Positions 46,357 to 54,711 of a DNA stretch of 64,000 nucleotides are shown here, piece after piece. The notes under the pieces are model-generated. The model was not told the origin of the DNA. It ran no database searches and saw only the letters and a program-made list of their open reading frames with translations. The DNA comes from Virgibacillus dokdonensis (GTDB taxonomy: Bacteria; Bacillota; Bacilli; Bacillales; Amphibacillaceae). Positions within the stretch are counted from its first letter, which is position 1. The number at the start of each line of letters is the position of its first letter. Location: positions 2,348,660-2,412,659 of the forward strand of contig NZ_LT745763.1 in assembly GCF_900166595.1 (NCBI RefSeq), in the 5' to 3' direction. A program made the position numbers and the translations under genes.

Positions 46357-47262
46357 TTATTGAGAATGTTGTACATCGGCTGGCATAGGATCAACCTTTA
46401 AACTTTCATCTGTGAACCATTTAAAGAAAACCCTTGCCAATATAAAACCATAAGTGATTTCTTGCATAATTTTCATAATGATTCCACCAAGCTGCTGATC
46501 CTCCAACGTGCTCATTGGCGAAAACATTTCAGGTCCACTAATTTGTACAGCTAACCCATCTAGTACGTCTCCAGGTACACATAAAGCGAGTGCTTGTAAC
46601 CAGGCTCCATTTTGACTGTACGCCGAAAACAACGGAACATCTGCAAATATAATTAGAACACATGCCGGAGTTATTAAAACCCCATTCGCAAAAATATAGC
46701 CAATCTTTAAAACTGGTCTCATTGAATCCATTTCTTTTATCGGAGACAAAATTGGCCACCAGACGATAAAAGCAGCTACTAAAATAATTAAAGAAATGGA
46801 CGTATGTGCAATTTGTGTAGATTTGGCAAAGTCAAAAACAGCAGGAATATGGTACAGCGAAAATAACCCATTAAATAAAAGTAACGATATCAATGGTTTT
46901 GTCAACAAGCGAAAAGCTGGTTCTATGAATGGCGCATGAATCACTTTTTTCCAAATCCACACTGGAATACTTTTAATGACTAAAATAGGGAAAATTAAGT
47001 AATATACAGCCATTTGGATCATATGTGCCGTTAACATCATATGTGATAATAAATCTGTTGGAGCACCTTTCACTGCATACAACAATACGAGCGCAAGCAA
47101 AAACATACCTTGCTGCAGTTTAGATGGTTTTTCATCACCACCGAATTTATGTCGGTATGGTCCAGTTATTAGAAAGTAAACCATTCCTAACCCAATTACG
47201 AACAATAGAAAATAAGGACTCCATAAAGCTCGGAAGCCAAAAATTTGTAATTCTAGCCACAT
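46357..47262 (-). CDS. ctaG: Cytochrome c oxidase assembly factor CtaG
   Basis: The product is 301 residues from MWLELQIFGF; GAGGTGATTATC precedes this ATG. Seven or so membrane helices are seen, with YLIFPILVIKSIPVWIWKKV and a short soluble tail. The caa3_CtaG family is needed for insertion of the CuB centre in the caa3 oxidase; histidines and a methionine in MMLTAHMIQMAVYYL are possible metal ligands. It is the last gene of the oxidase unit. Confidence 0.93.
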   Translation of the reverse strand: MWLELQIFGFRALWSPYFLLFVIGLGMVYFLITGPYRHKFGGDEKPSKLQQGMFLLALVLLYAVKGAPTDLLSHMMLTAHMIQMAVYYLIFPILVIKSIPVWIWKKVIHAPFIEPAFRLLTKPLISLLLFNGLFSLYHIPAVFDFAKSTQIAHTSISLIILVAAFIVWWPILSPIKEMDSMRPVLKIGYIFANGVLITPACVLIIFADVPLFSAYSQNGAWLQALALCVPGDVLDGLAVQISGPEMFSPMSTLEDQQLGGIIMKIMQEITYGFILARVFFKWFTDESLKVDPMPADVQHSQ

Positions 47263-47362
47263 GATAATCACCTCAAAAGGATTGTCTTATTCATTATAAC
47301 TTACTTATCGTCGTGTAGACATTAAAAAAGTTTGACATTTTTTCAAAACATTCTTAGAAATG

Positions 47363-47390
47363 AAAAAGGTCGGGAACACCCGACCTTTTT
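47363..47390 (-). terminator. Terminator between ctaF and ctaG
   Basis: AAAAAGGTCGGG (47363-47374) and CCCGACCTTTTT (47379-47390) form a perfect 12-bp stem, and the minus strand reads into a T run. It abuts the ctaF stop, so ctaG probably depends on read-through or its own promoter. Confidence 0.85.
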
Positions 47391-47704
47391 TACCACCATA
47401 CAATAGCTACTAAAGCAGCTATCGTTAATAGTGCAGCGAATACCCCGCCATAAATCATCATAGCTGGAAACTCATGGCCTCTATCTTTCATATGCATAAA
47501 ATAATAAAATTGGAACCCAACTTGAACGAGCGCTAAGATCAGTAGTAACGGAACTGCAAACATCTTATCCATAGCTTCTGTTGCTACAATAGAGAAAGCA
47601 ACAATCGTAAAACCAATCATTAATGCAAATGTAATCAGTTGCTTTTTCATTTCTTCCTTATTTTTTTGTTTCTGAAATGAATTGGTATTGGTGTTATCTG
47701 TCAT
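47390..47704 (-). CDS. ctaF: Cytochrome caa3 oxidase subunit IV
   Basis: The product is 104 residues with three membrane helices (about 22-40, 48-68 and 80-102) of the prokaryotic COX4 family (IGFTIVAFSIVATEAM; VQVGFQFYYFMHMKDRGHEF). It stabilises the oxidase core. It lies 3 bp after ctaE. Confidence 0.94.
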   Translation of the reverse strand: MTDNTNTNSFQKQKNKEEMKKQLITFALMIGFTIVAFSIVATEAMDKMFAVPLLLILALVQVGFQFYYFMHMKDRGHEFPAMMIYGGVFAALLTIAALVAIVWW

Positions 47705-47707
47705 GTA

Positions 47708-48331
47708 TTAGCCCACCTTTCCCATCAAGTATACAACCGTAAAGATAAATACCCATACAACATCAATGAAATGCCAGTAAAGGCTAAACGTGTAATATTT
47801 AGGGGCGTTATACAAATTTAGTCCACGTTTTGCATTTCGCACCATTAATGCGATAAGCCAGCTGAGCCCAAAGACAACGTGACCTCCGTGAAAACCAACA
47901 AGTGTATAAAATGCTGAGCCAAATGCCGATGACCTAAATGTAAAACCAAAGCCTGTAATATAGTGGTAAAACTCATAAATTTCGCATGCTAGAAATCCAA
48001 TCCCTAAAAAGGCTGTAATTCCAAGCCATAGATGCATTTTTTTAAAGTCGTTATTTTTCATATGATACATCGCATAAACACTAGTCAATGAACTAGTCAA
48101 TAATAACATTGTCATAAGAAAAACAAGCTCTAAACCAAATATATCCTGACCACTTGGACCGCCAGCTGTCGAGTTACGAAGAGCAAGATATGTTCCAAAC
48201 AAACTTGCAAACAATACAGTTTCTCCACCTAGAAAAAACCATAAGCCTAAAAATTTATTTTTCCCTTCTAACGTTGCTTTTTCTGGTTCTTGTGGCATCG
48301 TTTCAGGGTTTAAGGAATGATCGTGACTCAT
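47708..48331 (-). CDS. ctaE: Cytochrome caa3 oxidase subunit III
   Basis: The product is 207 residues with five membrane helices of COX3 type. Recognisable stretches are FLGLWFFLGGETVLFASLFG, FYTLVGFHGGHVVFGLSWLI and YWHFIDVVWVFIFTVVYL. It is immediately downstream of ctaD with no gap, indicating coupled translation. Confidence 0.96.
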   Translation of the reverse strand: MSHDHSLNPETMPQEPEKATLEGKNKFLGLWFFLGGETVLFASLFGTYLALRNSTAGGPSGQDIFGLELVFLMTMLLLTSSLTSVYAMYHMKNNDFKKMHLWLGITAFLGIGFLACEIYEFYHYITGFGFTFRSSAFGSAFYTLVGFHGGHVVFGLSWLIALMVRNAKRGLNLYNAPKYYTFSLYWHFIDVVWVFIFTVVYLMGKVG

Positions 48332-50206
48332 TTAGTCCGCCTCCCTTTCTAGTTCTTCTTTGCTGATATGATAGCCGTGATCATCTTTTAATGAACGAAT
48401 CAGCATAGATCCTAACGCAATTCCCATCCCAACAAATATGGCTAAATTCCAAGCTTGGTGATCGGTCTGATAAATAAAGCCGAATCCAGCAACAAAGAAC
48501 CCAAGAGACATGGCAAAAGGTAATATCGACCCATTTGGCATATGAACATCCCCTAGTGGCTCAGCAGGAGTCATTTTGCCTTTACCATCCATTTTTTCAA
48601 TCCATAATGGATCCAGACCACGCACAAGTGGTAGTTGTTTAAAGTTATAGTATGGAGGCGGTGATGGTATTGCCCATTCTAGAGTACGACCATCATAAGG
48701 GTCTCCAGCAGGCTTTTCTCCTTTTACTGCTGTGTAGATAATGTTAATTAAAAATATAGTTGCAGCAATAGCCATTAAGAACGTACCAATCGTACTAATA
48801 AAGTTACCCGTATCTAGACCTTGGTCTTCTAAGAACACCCAATAACGTCTTGGCATCCCCATAAGCCCTAAGAAATGCTGAATAAAGAACGTTAAGTGGA
48901 ATCCAATGAAGAATAACCAGAAACCTATTTCCCCTAATTTTTCATTTAATATTCTACCAAACATTTTTGGCCACCAATAATGTAGACCAGCAAAAATACC
49001 AAAAACTACTCCACCAACGATAACATAGTGGAAATGGGCTACAACGAAGTAAGAATCATGGTATTGGTAGTCAGCTACAGCTGAAGCAAGCATAACCCCA
49101 GTCATACCACCAATTGTAAATGACGGAATAAACCCTAATGCCCAAAGCATAGCTGAATTAATCGTTATGCTTCCACCCCACATCGTTGCTAGCCAGTTAA
49201 AGATTTTTATTCCTGTTGGCACAGCAATCGCCATCGTGGCAATCGCAAAAATAGCGTTCGCTACCGGCCCTAAACCTACTGTAAACATATGGTGTGCCCA
49301 AACCATAAAGCCTAAAAAGGCAATTAGAATGGTTGCAAAGACCATAGCTGTATAACCAAATAGACGCTTTTTGGAGAAAGTTGGAATAACTTCGCTGAAC
49401 ACTCCAAAAGCTGGCAATATTAAAATATATACCTCTGGATGCCCGAAGATCCAAAATAAATGTTGCCAAATTACAGAGTTACCACCTAAAGCGACATTGA
49501 AAAACGCCGATCCAAACATGCGGTCAAACATCAGTAAGAATAGACCTACTGTTAATGCTGGGAACGCAAATAAAATTAATGTACTAGTGACAAAAGTAGT
49601 CCATGAAAATAATGGCATGCGCATATATGTCATCCCTGGAGCACGCATCGTCACAATGGTTACAAGAAAATTAATTCCCCCAATTAGTGTACCCGCACCA
49701 GAAATTTGTAAGCCTAGGACATAAAAGTCAATACCATGTGTTGGAGATTCCACAGATAACGGTGTATAAGCAGTCCAACCTGAATCTGGTGCTCCACCTA
49801 AAAACCAACTACAGTTTAATAGAATGCCTCCAAACATAAATAACCAAAATCCTAATGAGTTTAAAAACGGGAACGCCACATCGCGTGCACCAATCTGCAA
49901 TGGCATGACAGCGTTCATTAATCCTAGTAACAAAGGCATAGCTGCAAGAAAGATCATCGTCGTTCCATGCATAGTAAACATTTCATTGTATAAGCCTGCA
50001 CTAATAAAATCATTTTCAGGCGCAATTAATTGTATACGAATAAACATCGCTTCGAGCCCACCGAGGATAAAGAAAAACCCTCCGCCAATCAAATATAAAT
50101 GAGCTATTTTTTTATGGTCAACAGTTGTCAAATAATCCCACAAAAAAGCTCCGAAGCCCTTTTTTTGAGCAGCTGCAATACTCAAATCATAAACCTCCCT
50201 TTTCAA
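48332..50206 (-). CDS. ctaD: Cytochrome caa3 oxidase subunit I
   Basis: The product is 624 residues with about 14 membrane helices, the large COX1 type. Heme and CuB ligand segments are intact: TMHGTTMIFLAAMPLLLG, WIFGHPEVYILILPAFGVFS with the cross-linked His-Tyr pair, VWAHHMFTVGLG and HDSYFVVAHFHYVIVGGVV. Subunit I carries heme a and the heme a3-CuB site of oxygen reduction and proton pumping. It lies 18 bp after ctaC. Confidence 0.97.
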   Translation of the reverse strand: MKREVYDLSIAAAQKKGFGAFLWDYLTTVDHKKIAHLYLIGGGFFFILGGLEAMFIRIQLIAPENDFISAGLYNEMFTMHGTTMIFLAAMPLLLGLMNAVMPLQIGARDVAFPFLNSLGFWLFMFGGILLNCSWFLGGAPDSGWTAYTPLSVESPTHGIDFYVLGLQISGAGTLIGGINFLVTIVTMRAPGMTYMRMPLFSWTTFVTSTLILFAFPALTVGLFLLMFDRMFGSAFFNVALGGNSVIWQHLFWIFGHPEVYILILPAFGVFSEVIPTFSKKRLFGYTAMVFATILIAFLGFMVWAHHMFTVGLGPVANAIFAIATMAIAVPTGIKIFNWLATMWGGSITINSAMLWALGFIPSFTIGGMTGVMLASAVADYQYHDSYFVVAHFHYVIVGGVVFGIFAGLHYWWPKMFGRILNEKLGEIGFWLFFIGFHLTFFIQHFLGLMGMPRRYWVFLEDQGLDTGNFISTIGTFLMAIAATIFLINIIYTAVKGEKPAGDPYDGRTLEWAIPSPPPYYNFKQLPLVRGLDPLWIEKMDGKGKMTPAEPLGDVHMPNGSILPFAMSLGFFVAGFGFIYQTDHQAWNLAIFVGMGIALGSMLIRSLKDDHGYHISKEELEREAD

Positions 50207-50224
50207 TCTTCCACCCTTTATTAA

Positions 50225-51277
50225 TTAGTTACCTGCACTTTCTGGAGTAATTTCAGATGGCTTTAATTGCAGCAAATATTCTGCAATGCTGTCTGCTTCT
50301 TCTTCAGATAGTTCAGGGTATTTACCAGTCATTAAGTTACCTGGTTTTATGGATTCTGGATCCAATAACCAGTCCACAAGGTTTTGCTTGTTTGTTTCAA
50401 GATAACCAACAATTTTTGTCCGATCTCCAAAGTTCGTTAGGTTTGGTCCCACTGCATTTGGCGATGAACCGATCGCATGACAACTCAAACAATTATTTGC
50501 TTCCATCGCTGCTTTTCCATCTTGAGCAACCGCATCTTGTGGTTCTTCTTCGGGATCTACACTTTGCATATCAGCTACCCATTGTTCATATTCTTCTGGA
50601 CTCACAGCTATAACCTTAAAGTCCATAAGTGAATGTGATGGGCCACATAGCTCTGCACATTTGCCCCAATAAACCCCTTCTTCATTTGCTTCAATATACA
50701 TTGTGTTTTCGTTTTCAGGATTCACATCCATTTTCCCTGAAATACTTGGCACCCATAAAGAGTGAATAACATCTGAGGATTTCATGTTTAAGTATACTTT
50801 TTCTCCAGTAGGAATGTATAAATCCTGACTTGTTTGCACTTCTTCATCTGCATAGCTAAAATGCCACCAATATTGATTACCAGTAACGTCAACATTAATG
50901 TGATCACTTTTACCAGACTCATCAGCCAAATCAAAAGTAGCAGCAACAGTCGGTACTGCAAGGATCAACACTAAAATAATTGGAATCACTGTCCAAATAG
51001 TTTCTAGTTTTTTACTACCTTCCACCTGCTTTGGAATGTAATTCTCCTGCCCTTTCTTTTTGCGAAAGCGAACAATCGCTATCAAATAAACAGAAAGAAC
51101 AACAATAAATACAAAAGTCATAATTACTGTTGAAAGTACAATTAAATTCATGGAAGACTCTGCACCATACCCCTTTGGTACAAGAGCCGTTAAGTTTTCC
51201 TTTCCACATCCCGCAAGGATGATGGCTAGAAAACTTAAGAGGAATACAAATTTAAATTTTCCCATCCAACCTTTCAT
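50225..51277 (-). CDS. ctaC: Cytochrome caa3 oxidase subunit II with fused cytochrome c
   Basis: The product is 350 residues. It has a lipoprotein signal (FVFLLSFLAIILAGCGKEN), two membrane helices, and a CuA cupredoxin domain with SLWVPSISGKMDVNPE and the ligand loop GKCAELCGPSHSLMDFKVIA. A C-terminal cytochrome c domain with CLSCHAIG (about residue 264) and a distal Met (NLMTGKYPEL) follows. The fusion marks a caa3-type oxidase that accepts electrons from cytochrome c. Confidence 0.97.
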   Translation of the reverse strand: MKGWMGKFKFVFLLSFLAIILAGCGKENLTALVPKGYGAESSMNLIVLSTVIMTFVFIVVLSVYLIAIVRFRKKKGQENYIPKQVEGSKKLETIWTVIPIILVLILAVPTVAATFDLADESGKSDHINVDVTGNQYWWHFSYADEEVQTSQDLYIPTGEKVYLNMKSSDVIHSLWVPSISGKMDVNPENENTMYIEANEEGVYWGKCAELCGPSHSLMDFKVIAVSPEEYEQWVADMQSVDPEEEPQDAVAQDGKAAMEANNCLSCHAIGSSPNAVGPNLTNFGDRTKIVGYLETNKQNLVDWLLDPESIKPGNLMTGKYPELSEEEADSIAEYLLQLKPSEITPESAGN

Positions 51278-51339
51278 GTATCCATACCTCTCTTTCTTTT
51301 CTTGTTGCTCCTTATATAAAAAAACATTAAGGACAAAAT

Positions 51340-52284
51340 TTAACTAAATGGCGAATTCCACGTTACAACAACCATCAATAAAAAGAGGATGGTTAAATAA
51401 TTTAAAGAGTAAATAAAGATAATATTCGCCCATTTAATACCATCTTTCATAAAGAAACCACTCATTCCAAGCCCTAGCCATCCAACATTTAACAAGGTCG
51501 CCAAGATGACAAATGTTGTGCCTAAAGAAGTTAAATAAAATGGCAACGGCAATAAACATGCGATATAAATGGTGATTTGTCGCTTGGTCATTTCAAAACC
51601 ATGGACTGCGGGCAACATAGGTATTCTTGCCGCTTTATATTCTTCATTCTTTCGCATTGCTAATGCTAAAAAATGAGGTGTTTGCCAAATGAACATAATT
51701 AAAAATAATATAAGCGGAACGATATGAAAGTTCGGGTTTACTGCAGCCCAACCAATGAGTGGTGGCGCAGCACCAGAAAAGCTACCAACTGTCGTATTAA
51801 GTGTATATTTTCTCTTTGACCACATCGTATATAGCACTACATAGAAAAACCAGCCTAGAAACGCAAACAACATTGCTTCTATGGTTGTAAATAGTAAAAG
51901 TAAAAGACCAGCAAAAGATGTAATTAACCCTAGTCCGAGTACCGTCGGAAGCGAGATCGTACCCGTTACAGTTGGTCGAGTTTTCGTTCGCTTCATAACT
52001 GGATCAATATCAACGTCATACCAGTTATTAAGCATACATCCACCTGCAATCACCAAAGTACTTCCTAACATCGTAATAATAAACGTACCGATGTAATCCG
52101 TAAATGTATATCCACTATAATAAATTGCCAACCAAAATCCAGTAAAAACTGTAATTAAATTGGAGTTAATAATTCCTATTTTTATTAGTGATTTAATATC
52201 ATCAAGTGTAGAAACTGGCTTGTTTTTTTCGGTTGATGACGTATTCGTAATAACCTGTGAAGTAGCTGCCTCTACTTTATCCAT
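51340..52284 (-). CDS. ctaB: Protoheme IX farnesyltransferase (heme O synthase)
   Basis: The product is 314 residues from the ATG at 52284 (MDKVEAATSQ), which follows a GGGGGGAAAGGG purine tract; an upstream in-frame extension is unlikely. UbiA-family motifs are NNWYDVDIDPVMKRTKTRP and WGLTT-like TMWSKRKYTLNTTVGSFSGA. It adds a farnesyl group to heme B, giving heme O, the substrate of CtaA. It is first in the ctaB-ctaG direction and divergent from ctaA. Confidence 0.95.
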   Translation of the reverse strand: MDKVEAATSQVITNTSSTEKNKPVSTLDDIKSLIKIGIINSNLITVFTGFWLAIYYSGYTFTDYIGTFIITMLGSTLVIAGGCMLNNWYDVDIDPVMKRTKTRPTVTGTISLPTVLGLGLITSFAGLLLLLFTTIEAMLFAFLGWFFYVVLYTMWSKRKYTLNTTVGSFSGAAPPLIGWAAVNPNFHIVPLILFLIMFIWQTPHFLALAMRKNEEYKAARIPMLPAVHGFEMTKRQITIYIACLLPLPFYLTSLGTTFVILATLLNVGWLGLGMSGFFMKDGIKWANIIFIYSLNYLTILFLLMVVVTWNSPFS

Positions 52285-52449
52285 CCCTTTCCCCCCTTTA
52301 CACCATTGTAGAAACAAATGATACATGCTTTCGAATGAAAATCGTGACAGCGTTACAAAAATTTGATTGTATCTTAAAATTATTTCTACAAATCTAATAC
52401 TATATTAAAAAACCCCCTCATGCCTATTCTACTTCAAATTAAGTAATTT

Positions 52450-52469
52450 TTTGTGACGTTTTTGTGAAT
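52450..52469 (+). promoter_or_regulatory. Candidate tandem ResD-binding boxes
   Basis: TTTGTGACG (52450-52458) and TTTGTGAAT (52461-52469) start 11 bp apart, one helical turn. The second equals the published ResD consensus TTTGTGAAT. ResD controls ctaA and ctaB in B. subtilis. They are about 170 bp from the ctaB start. Occupancy is inferred. Confidence 0.6.
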
Positions 52470-52825
52470 CATTTGTTACAAATGCGAACTGTTTTAAATT
52501 AGTTAGCGAATCACCTATGTATGCAGTCTTTCTCCCCCAATTATCTAAGTTGCAACTTATTCCCCTACACTATTTCTAGCAAACATACGAAAACAATGCA
52601 AGCGTTTTTTATTTTTATAGTGAAAATAGTTTGTTTTCATGTTAAGATAAATGCAGTTTTTGCAAAGACATGATCACCTGCTAATATTAACACAATCCTT
52701 TAACAGATTGAACTGTTTCTAATTAATTCTTTGCTTTTTAGACGCTACTAATATTATGATGAATCTAGCAGAAAATTTCTGCTATCACATAACTGAAGCT
52801 ACTATCTTTCAGAATTTGTACATAT

Positions 52826-52937
52826 AAAGGGCGTCTTCAAACATTGGGGGTTTTCTTCCATTCCCCACGATTTAGGTGCTATGATCTCTCACTTTGACTT
52901 GAAATTGGAGTTTACAGCACTTTATATACAGGATCAA
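52826..52937 (+). repeat. R2 dispersed palindromic repeat, copy C
   Basis: AAGGGCGTCTTCAAACATTG, TTTAGGTGCTATGATCTCTC, ACTTTGACTTG and GAGTTTACAGCACTTTATAT match R2 with the outer GGTGCT/AGCAC arms. The repeat lies between the ResD-like boxes and ctaA. Confidence 0.55.
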
Positions 52938-53102
52938 CAAATAGTTTTGTAGAAAATAATTCTCAAAATCCCCCTTCTGTACTTACTCTAAGGATGATGC
53001 TTCCTCCCTTATTTCTATGATGTTTTTGAACGAATGTGTAGATGAAAAGGTATACTTTAAACTACACTAGCGTGAATAATACATAAAAAGCGAGGCAATA
53101 AT

Positions 53103-54065
53103 ATGATAAAAAGCTTAAAATGGTTATCTATTGTAGCGACACTTGGAATGACATTTGTGTTGCTTGGGGGTGCTCTTGTAACAAAAACCGGCTCAGAAGA
53201 TGGCTGTGGAAATAGCTGGCCTTTATGCGAAGGGGAATGGCTGCCTTCTGAAATTACACCGGAATTAATTATTGAACTAAGCCATCGATTAGTTACTGGT
53301 GTAGTTGGATTTGCCGTTATAGGTTTGGCGATTTTAGCCTGGATTAAACTTGGGCATGTTCGCGAGGTTAAATTTCTTTCTATACTTTCCGTTTTATTTT
53401 TAATTTTACAAGCACTTATTGGAGCGGCAGCTGTGGTATGGGGACAATCTGATTTCGCCCTTGCTGCACACTTCGGAATTTCATTAATTTCGTTTGCTGC
53501 TGTATTTCTGTTAATGTTACTTATTTTTGAGGTGGATAAAAAATTCGATGCAAAGTCACTTTTAATAAAAAAAGCGCATCGATTGGAAATTTATGCTTTA
53601 ACCATCTACACGATGCTCGTCGTTTATTCCGGAGCCCTCGTGCGCCACACTGACGCAAATTTAGTTTGTAAAAGTTGGCCTTTTTGTAACAATCAGGCTC
53701 CACTAGACTTTTCTAATTACGTTATACCGCAATGGATTCAAATGGGACACAGACTTGCTGCAGGGATTTTATTTTTATGGACGGTTATATTCGCTTTTCG
53801 AATGATACGTACCTACAAGAATAACAAGTTAATGTACTGGGGTTGGTGGACGGTTATTAGTCTAATAACTTTACAGGTATTCTTTGGTGCTATGATTATA
53901 TTTACACGATTGCACTTAGCTACCGCTTTAATGCATGCACTTATTATATCGCTATTTTTTGGCATGTTAACGTATTTTATTCTACACGCGACACGCAGTG
54001 CTAAATATGCAAAACAAATAGATAACAATAAAATCAACGACGCAAATTTCATCGTAAATAATTAA
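53103..54065 (+). CDS. ctaA: Heme A synthase
   Basis: The product is 320 residues with eight membrane helices. The first half has GGALVTKTGSEDGCGNSWPL and the second half VYSGALVRHTDANLVCKSWP; both extracellular cysteine pairs (CGNSWPLC, CKSWPFC) and the heme-ligand histidines (ELSHRLVTG, AAHFGIS, QMGHRLAAG, ALMHALI) are present. It oxidises heme O to heme A. It is transcribed divergently from ctaB, as in B. subtilis. Confidence 0.96.
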   Translation: MIKSLKWLSIVATLGMTFVLLGGALVTKTGSEDGCGNSWPLCEGEWLPSEITPELIIELSHRLVTGVVGFAVIGLAILAWIKLGHVREVKFLSILSVLFLILQALIGAAAVVWGQSDFALAAHFGISLISFAAVFLLMLLIFEVDKKFDAKSLLIKKAHRLEIYALTIYTMLVVYSGALVRHTDANLVCKSWPFCNNQAPLDFSNYVIPQWIQMGHRLAAGILFLWTVIFAFRMIRTYKNNKLMYWGWWTVISLITLQVFFGAMIIFTRLHLATALMHALIISLFFGMLTYFILHATRSAKYAKQIDNNKINDANFIVNN

Positions 54066-54069
54066 AGAG

Positions 54070-54254
54070 AATCTTCAATTAACGGGAAGCTTTCATCCCA
54101 CTGATGGTTAGTGGTCCGAGGGTATGACCTAAAGGGTGTCTCACAAAAAAGAGGATTTAAATGCTGTTTGTTATCTCCCACTTAGACTTGTTCAGCTCAC
54201 ATCTCCAATTGTTGAAGTGGGAGTCTTAAAGCACCGTATATCTAAGATAAAATA
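54070..54254 (+). repeat. R2 dispersed palindromic repeat, copy B
   Basis: This copy is similar along its length to 4010-4180: GATGGTTAGTGGTCCGAGGG, GTATGACCTAAAGGG, CAGCTCACATCTCCAATTG and GTCTTAAAGCACC. The inner stem CTCCCACTT (54175-54183) / AAGTGGGAG (54215-54223) is perfect. Confidence 0.65.
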
Positions 54255-54329
54255 TTTTTAATAACATATGACTTTCTATTATAAATGCGAAGCAACCATC
54301 ATTTTCACTTACAGTTTTTAAAAAATCTA

Positions 54330-54420
54330 TGGGGATCGACAAGTCTTCATGACGTTAAGCCAAGTTTTTAAACCCTAAAAACTTGGCTCATATCGGCTAA
54401 TTTTTGAACTTTCGTAGAGA
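54330..54420. repeat. Two R1-like left ends facing each other
   Basis: AGCCAAGTTTTTA (54358-54370) and TAAAAACTTGGCT (54376-54388) form a perfect 13-bp stem with an AACCC loop. Each arm is the R1 left-end sequence TAAAAACTTGGCT, one on each strand. Confidence 0.5.
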
Positions 54421-54495
54421 AAGCATCTCTTTAGGCGAGGAATTTAATTTCGCCATTGTTAAAACCCCTACTTAACAAACATTTCTATCACGTAA

Positions 54496-54524
54496 AAAAG
54501 AGCAGGAATTAAACCTGCTCTTTT
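54496..54524. terminator. Bidirectional terminator between ctaA and pycA
   Basis: AAAAGAGCAGG (54496-54506) and CCTGCTCTTTT (54514-54524) form a perfect 11-bp stem with A/T ends on both sides. Confidence 0.8.
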
Positions 54525-54570
54525 GCTTGTTAATTAAGGCTTGTGGATAACGAAATAACCAAATATTCAC

Positions 54571-54708
54571 GTCCTGCTCCCTCGCCCAGCAACTAGGCGA
54601 CTTCACGAAATCGCCCTACGATAAGTCATCATCGGTTCGTCGTCTCACCGCGACCCTTATCTCCGTTGATTCGTTCCATTCGCTTCGTTGCTAAACGAGC
54701 GCCTGGAC
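54571..54708 (-). repeat. R3 dispersed repeat, copy 2 (reverse of copy 1)
   Basis: On the complement GGCGCTCGTTTAGCAACG, TGGAACGAATCAACGGAG, GACGAACCGATGATGACTTA, TCGTAGGGCGAT and CGCCTAGTTGCTGGGCG follow the order of 41785-41990. It ends about 4 bp from the pycA stop codon. Confidence 0.75.
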
Positions 54709-54711
54709 CTT

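Larger units (their letters stand above)
52285..53102. other. Divergent regulatory region between ctaB and ctaA
   Basis: 818 bases. It holds two in-phase ResD-like boxes (52450-52469), a reverse-oriented ACGTTACAAAAA-like box near 52351-52361, an R2 copy (52826-52937) and AT-rich sequence. No gene was found. Promoters of ctaA and the ctaB operon are expected here. Confidence 0.6.
54066..54711. other. Intergenic region between ctaA and pycA, packed with repeats
   Basis: Convergent gap of 646 bases. In order: R2 copy B (54070-54254), an R1-derived inverted pair (about 54330-54420), a terminator (54496-54524) and R3 copy 2 (54571-54708). No gene was recognised. Confidence 0.65.
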
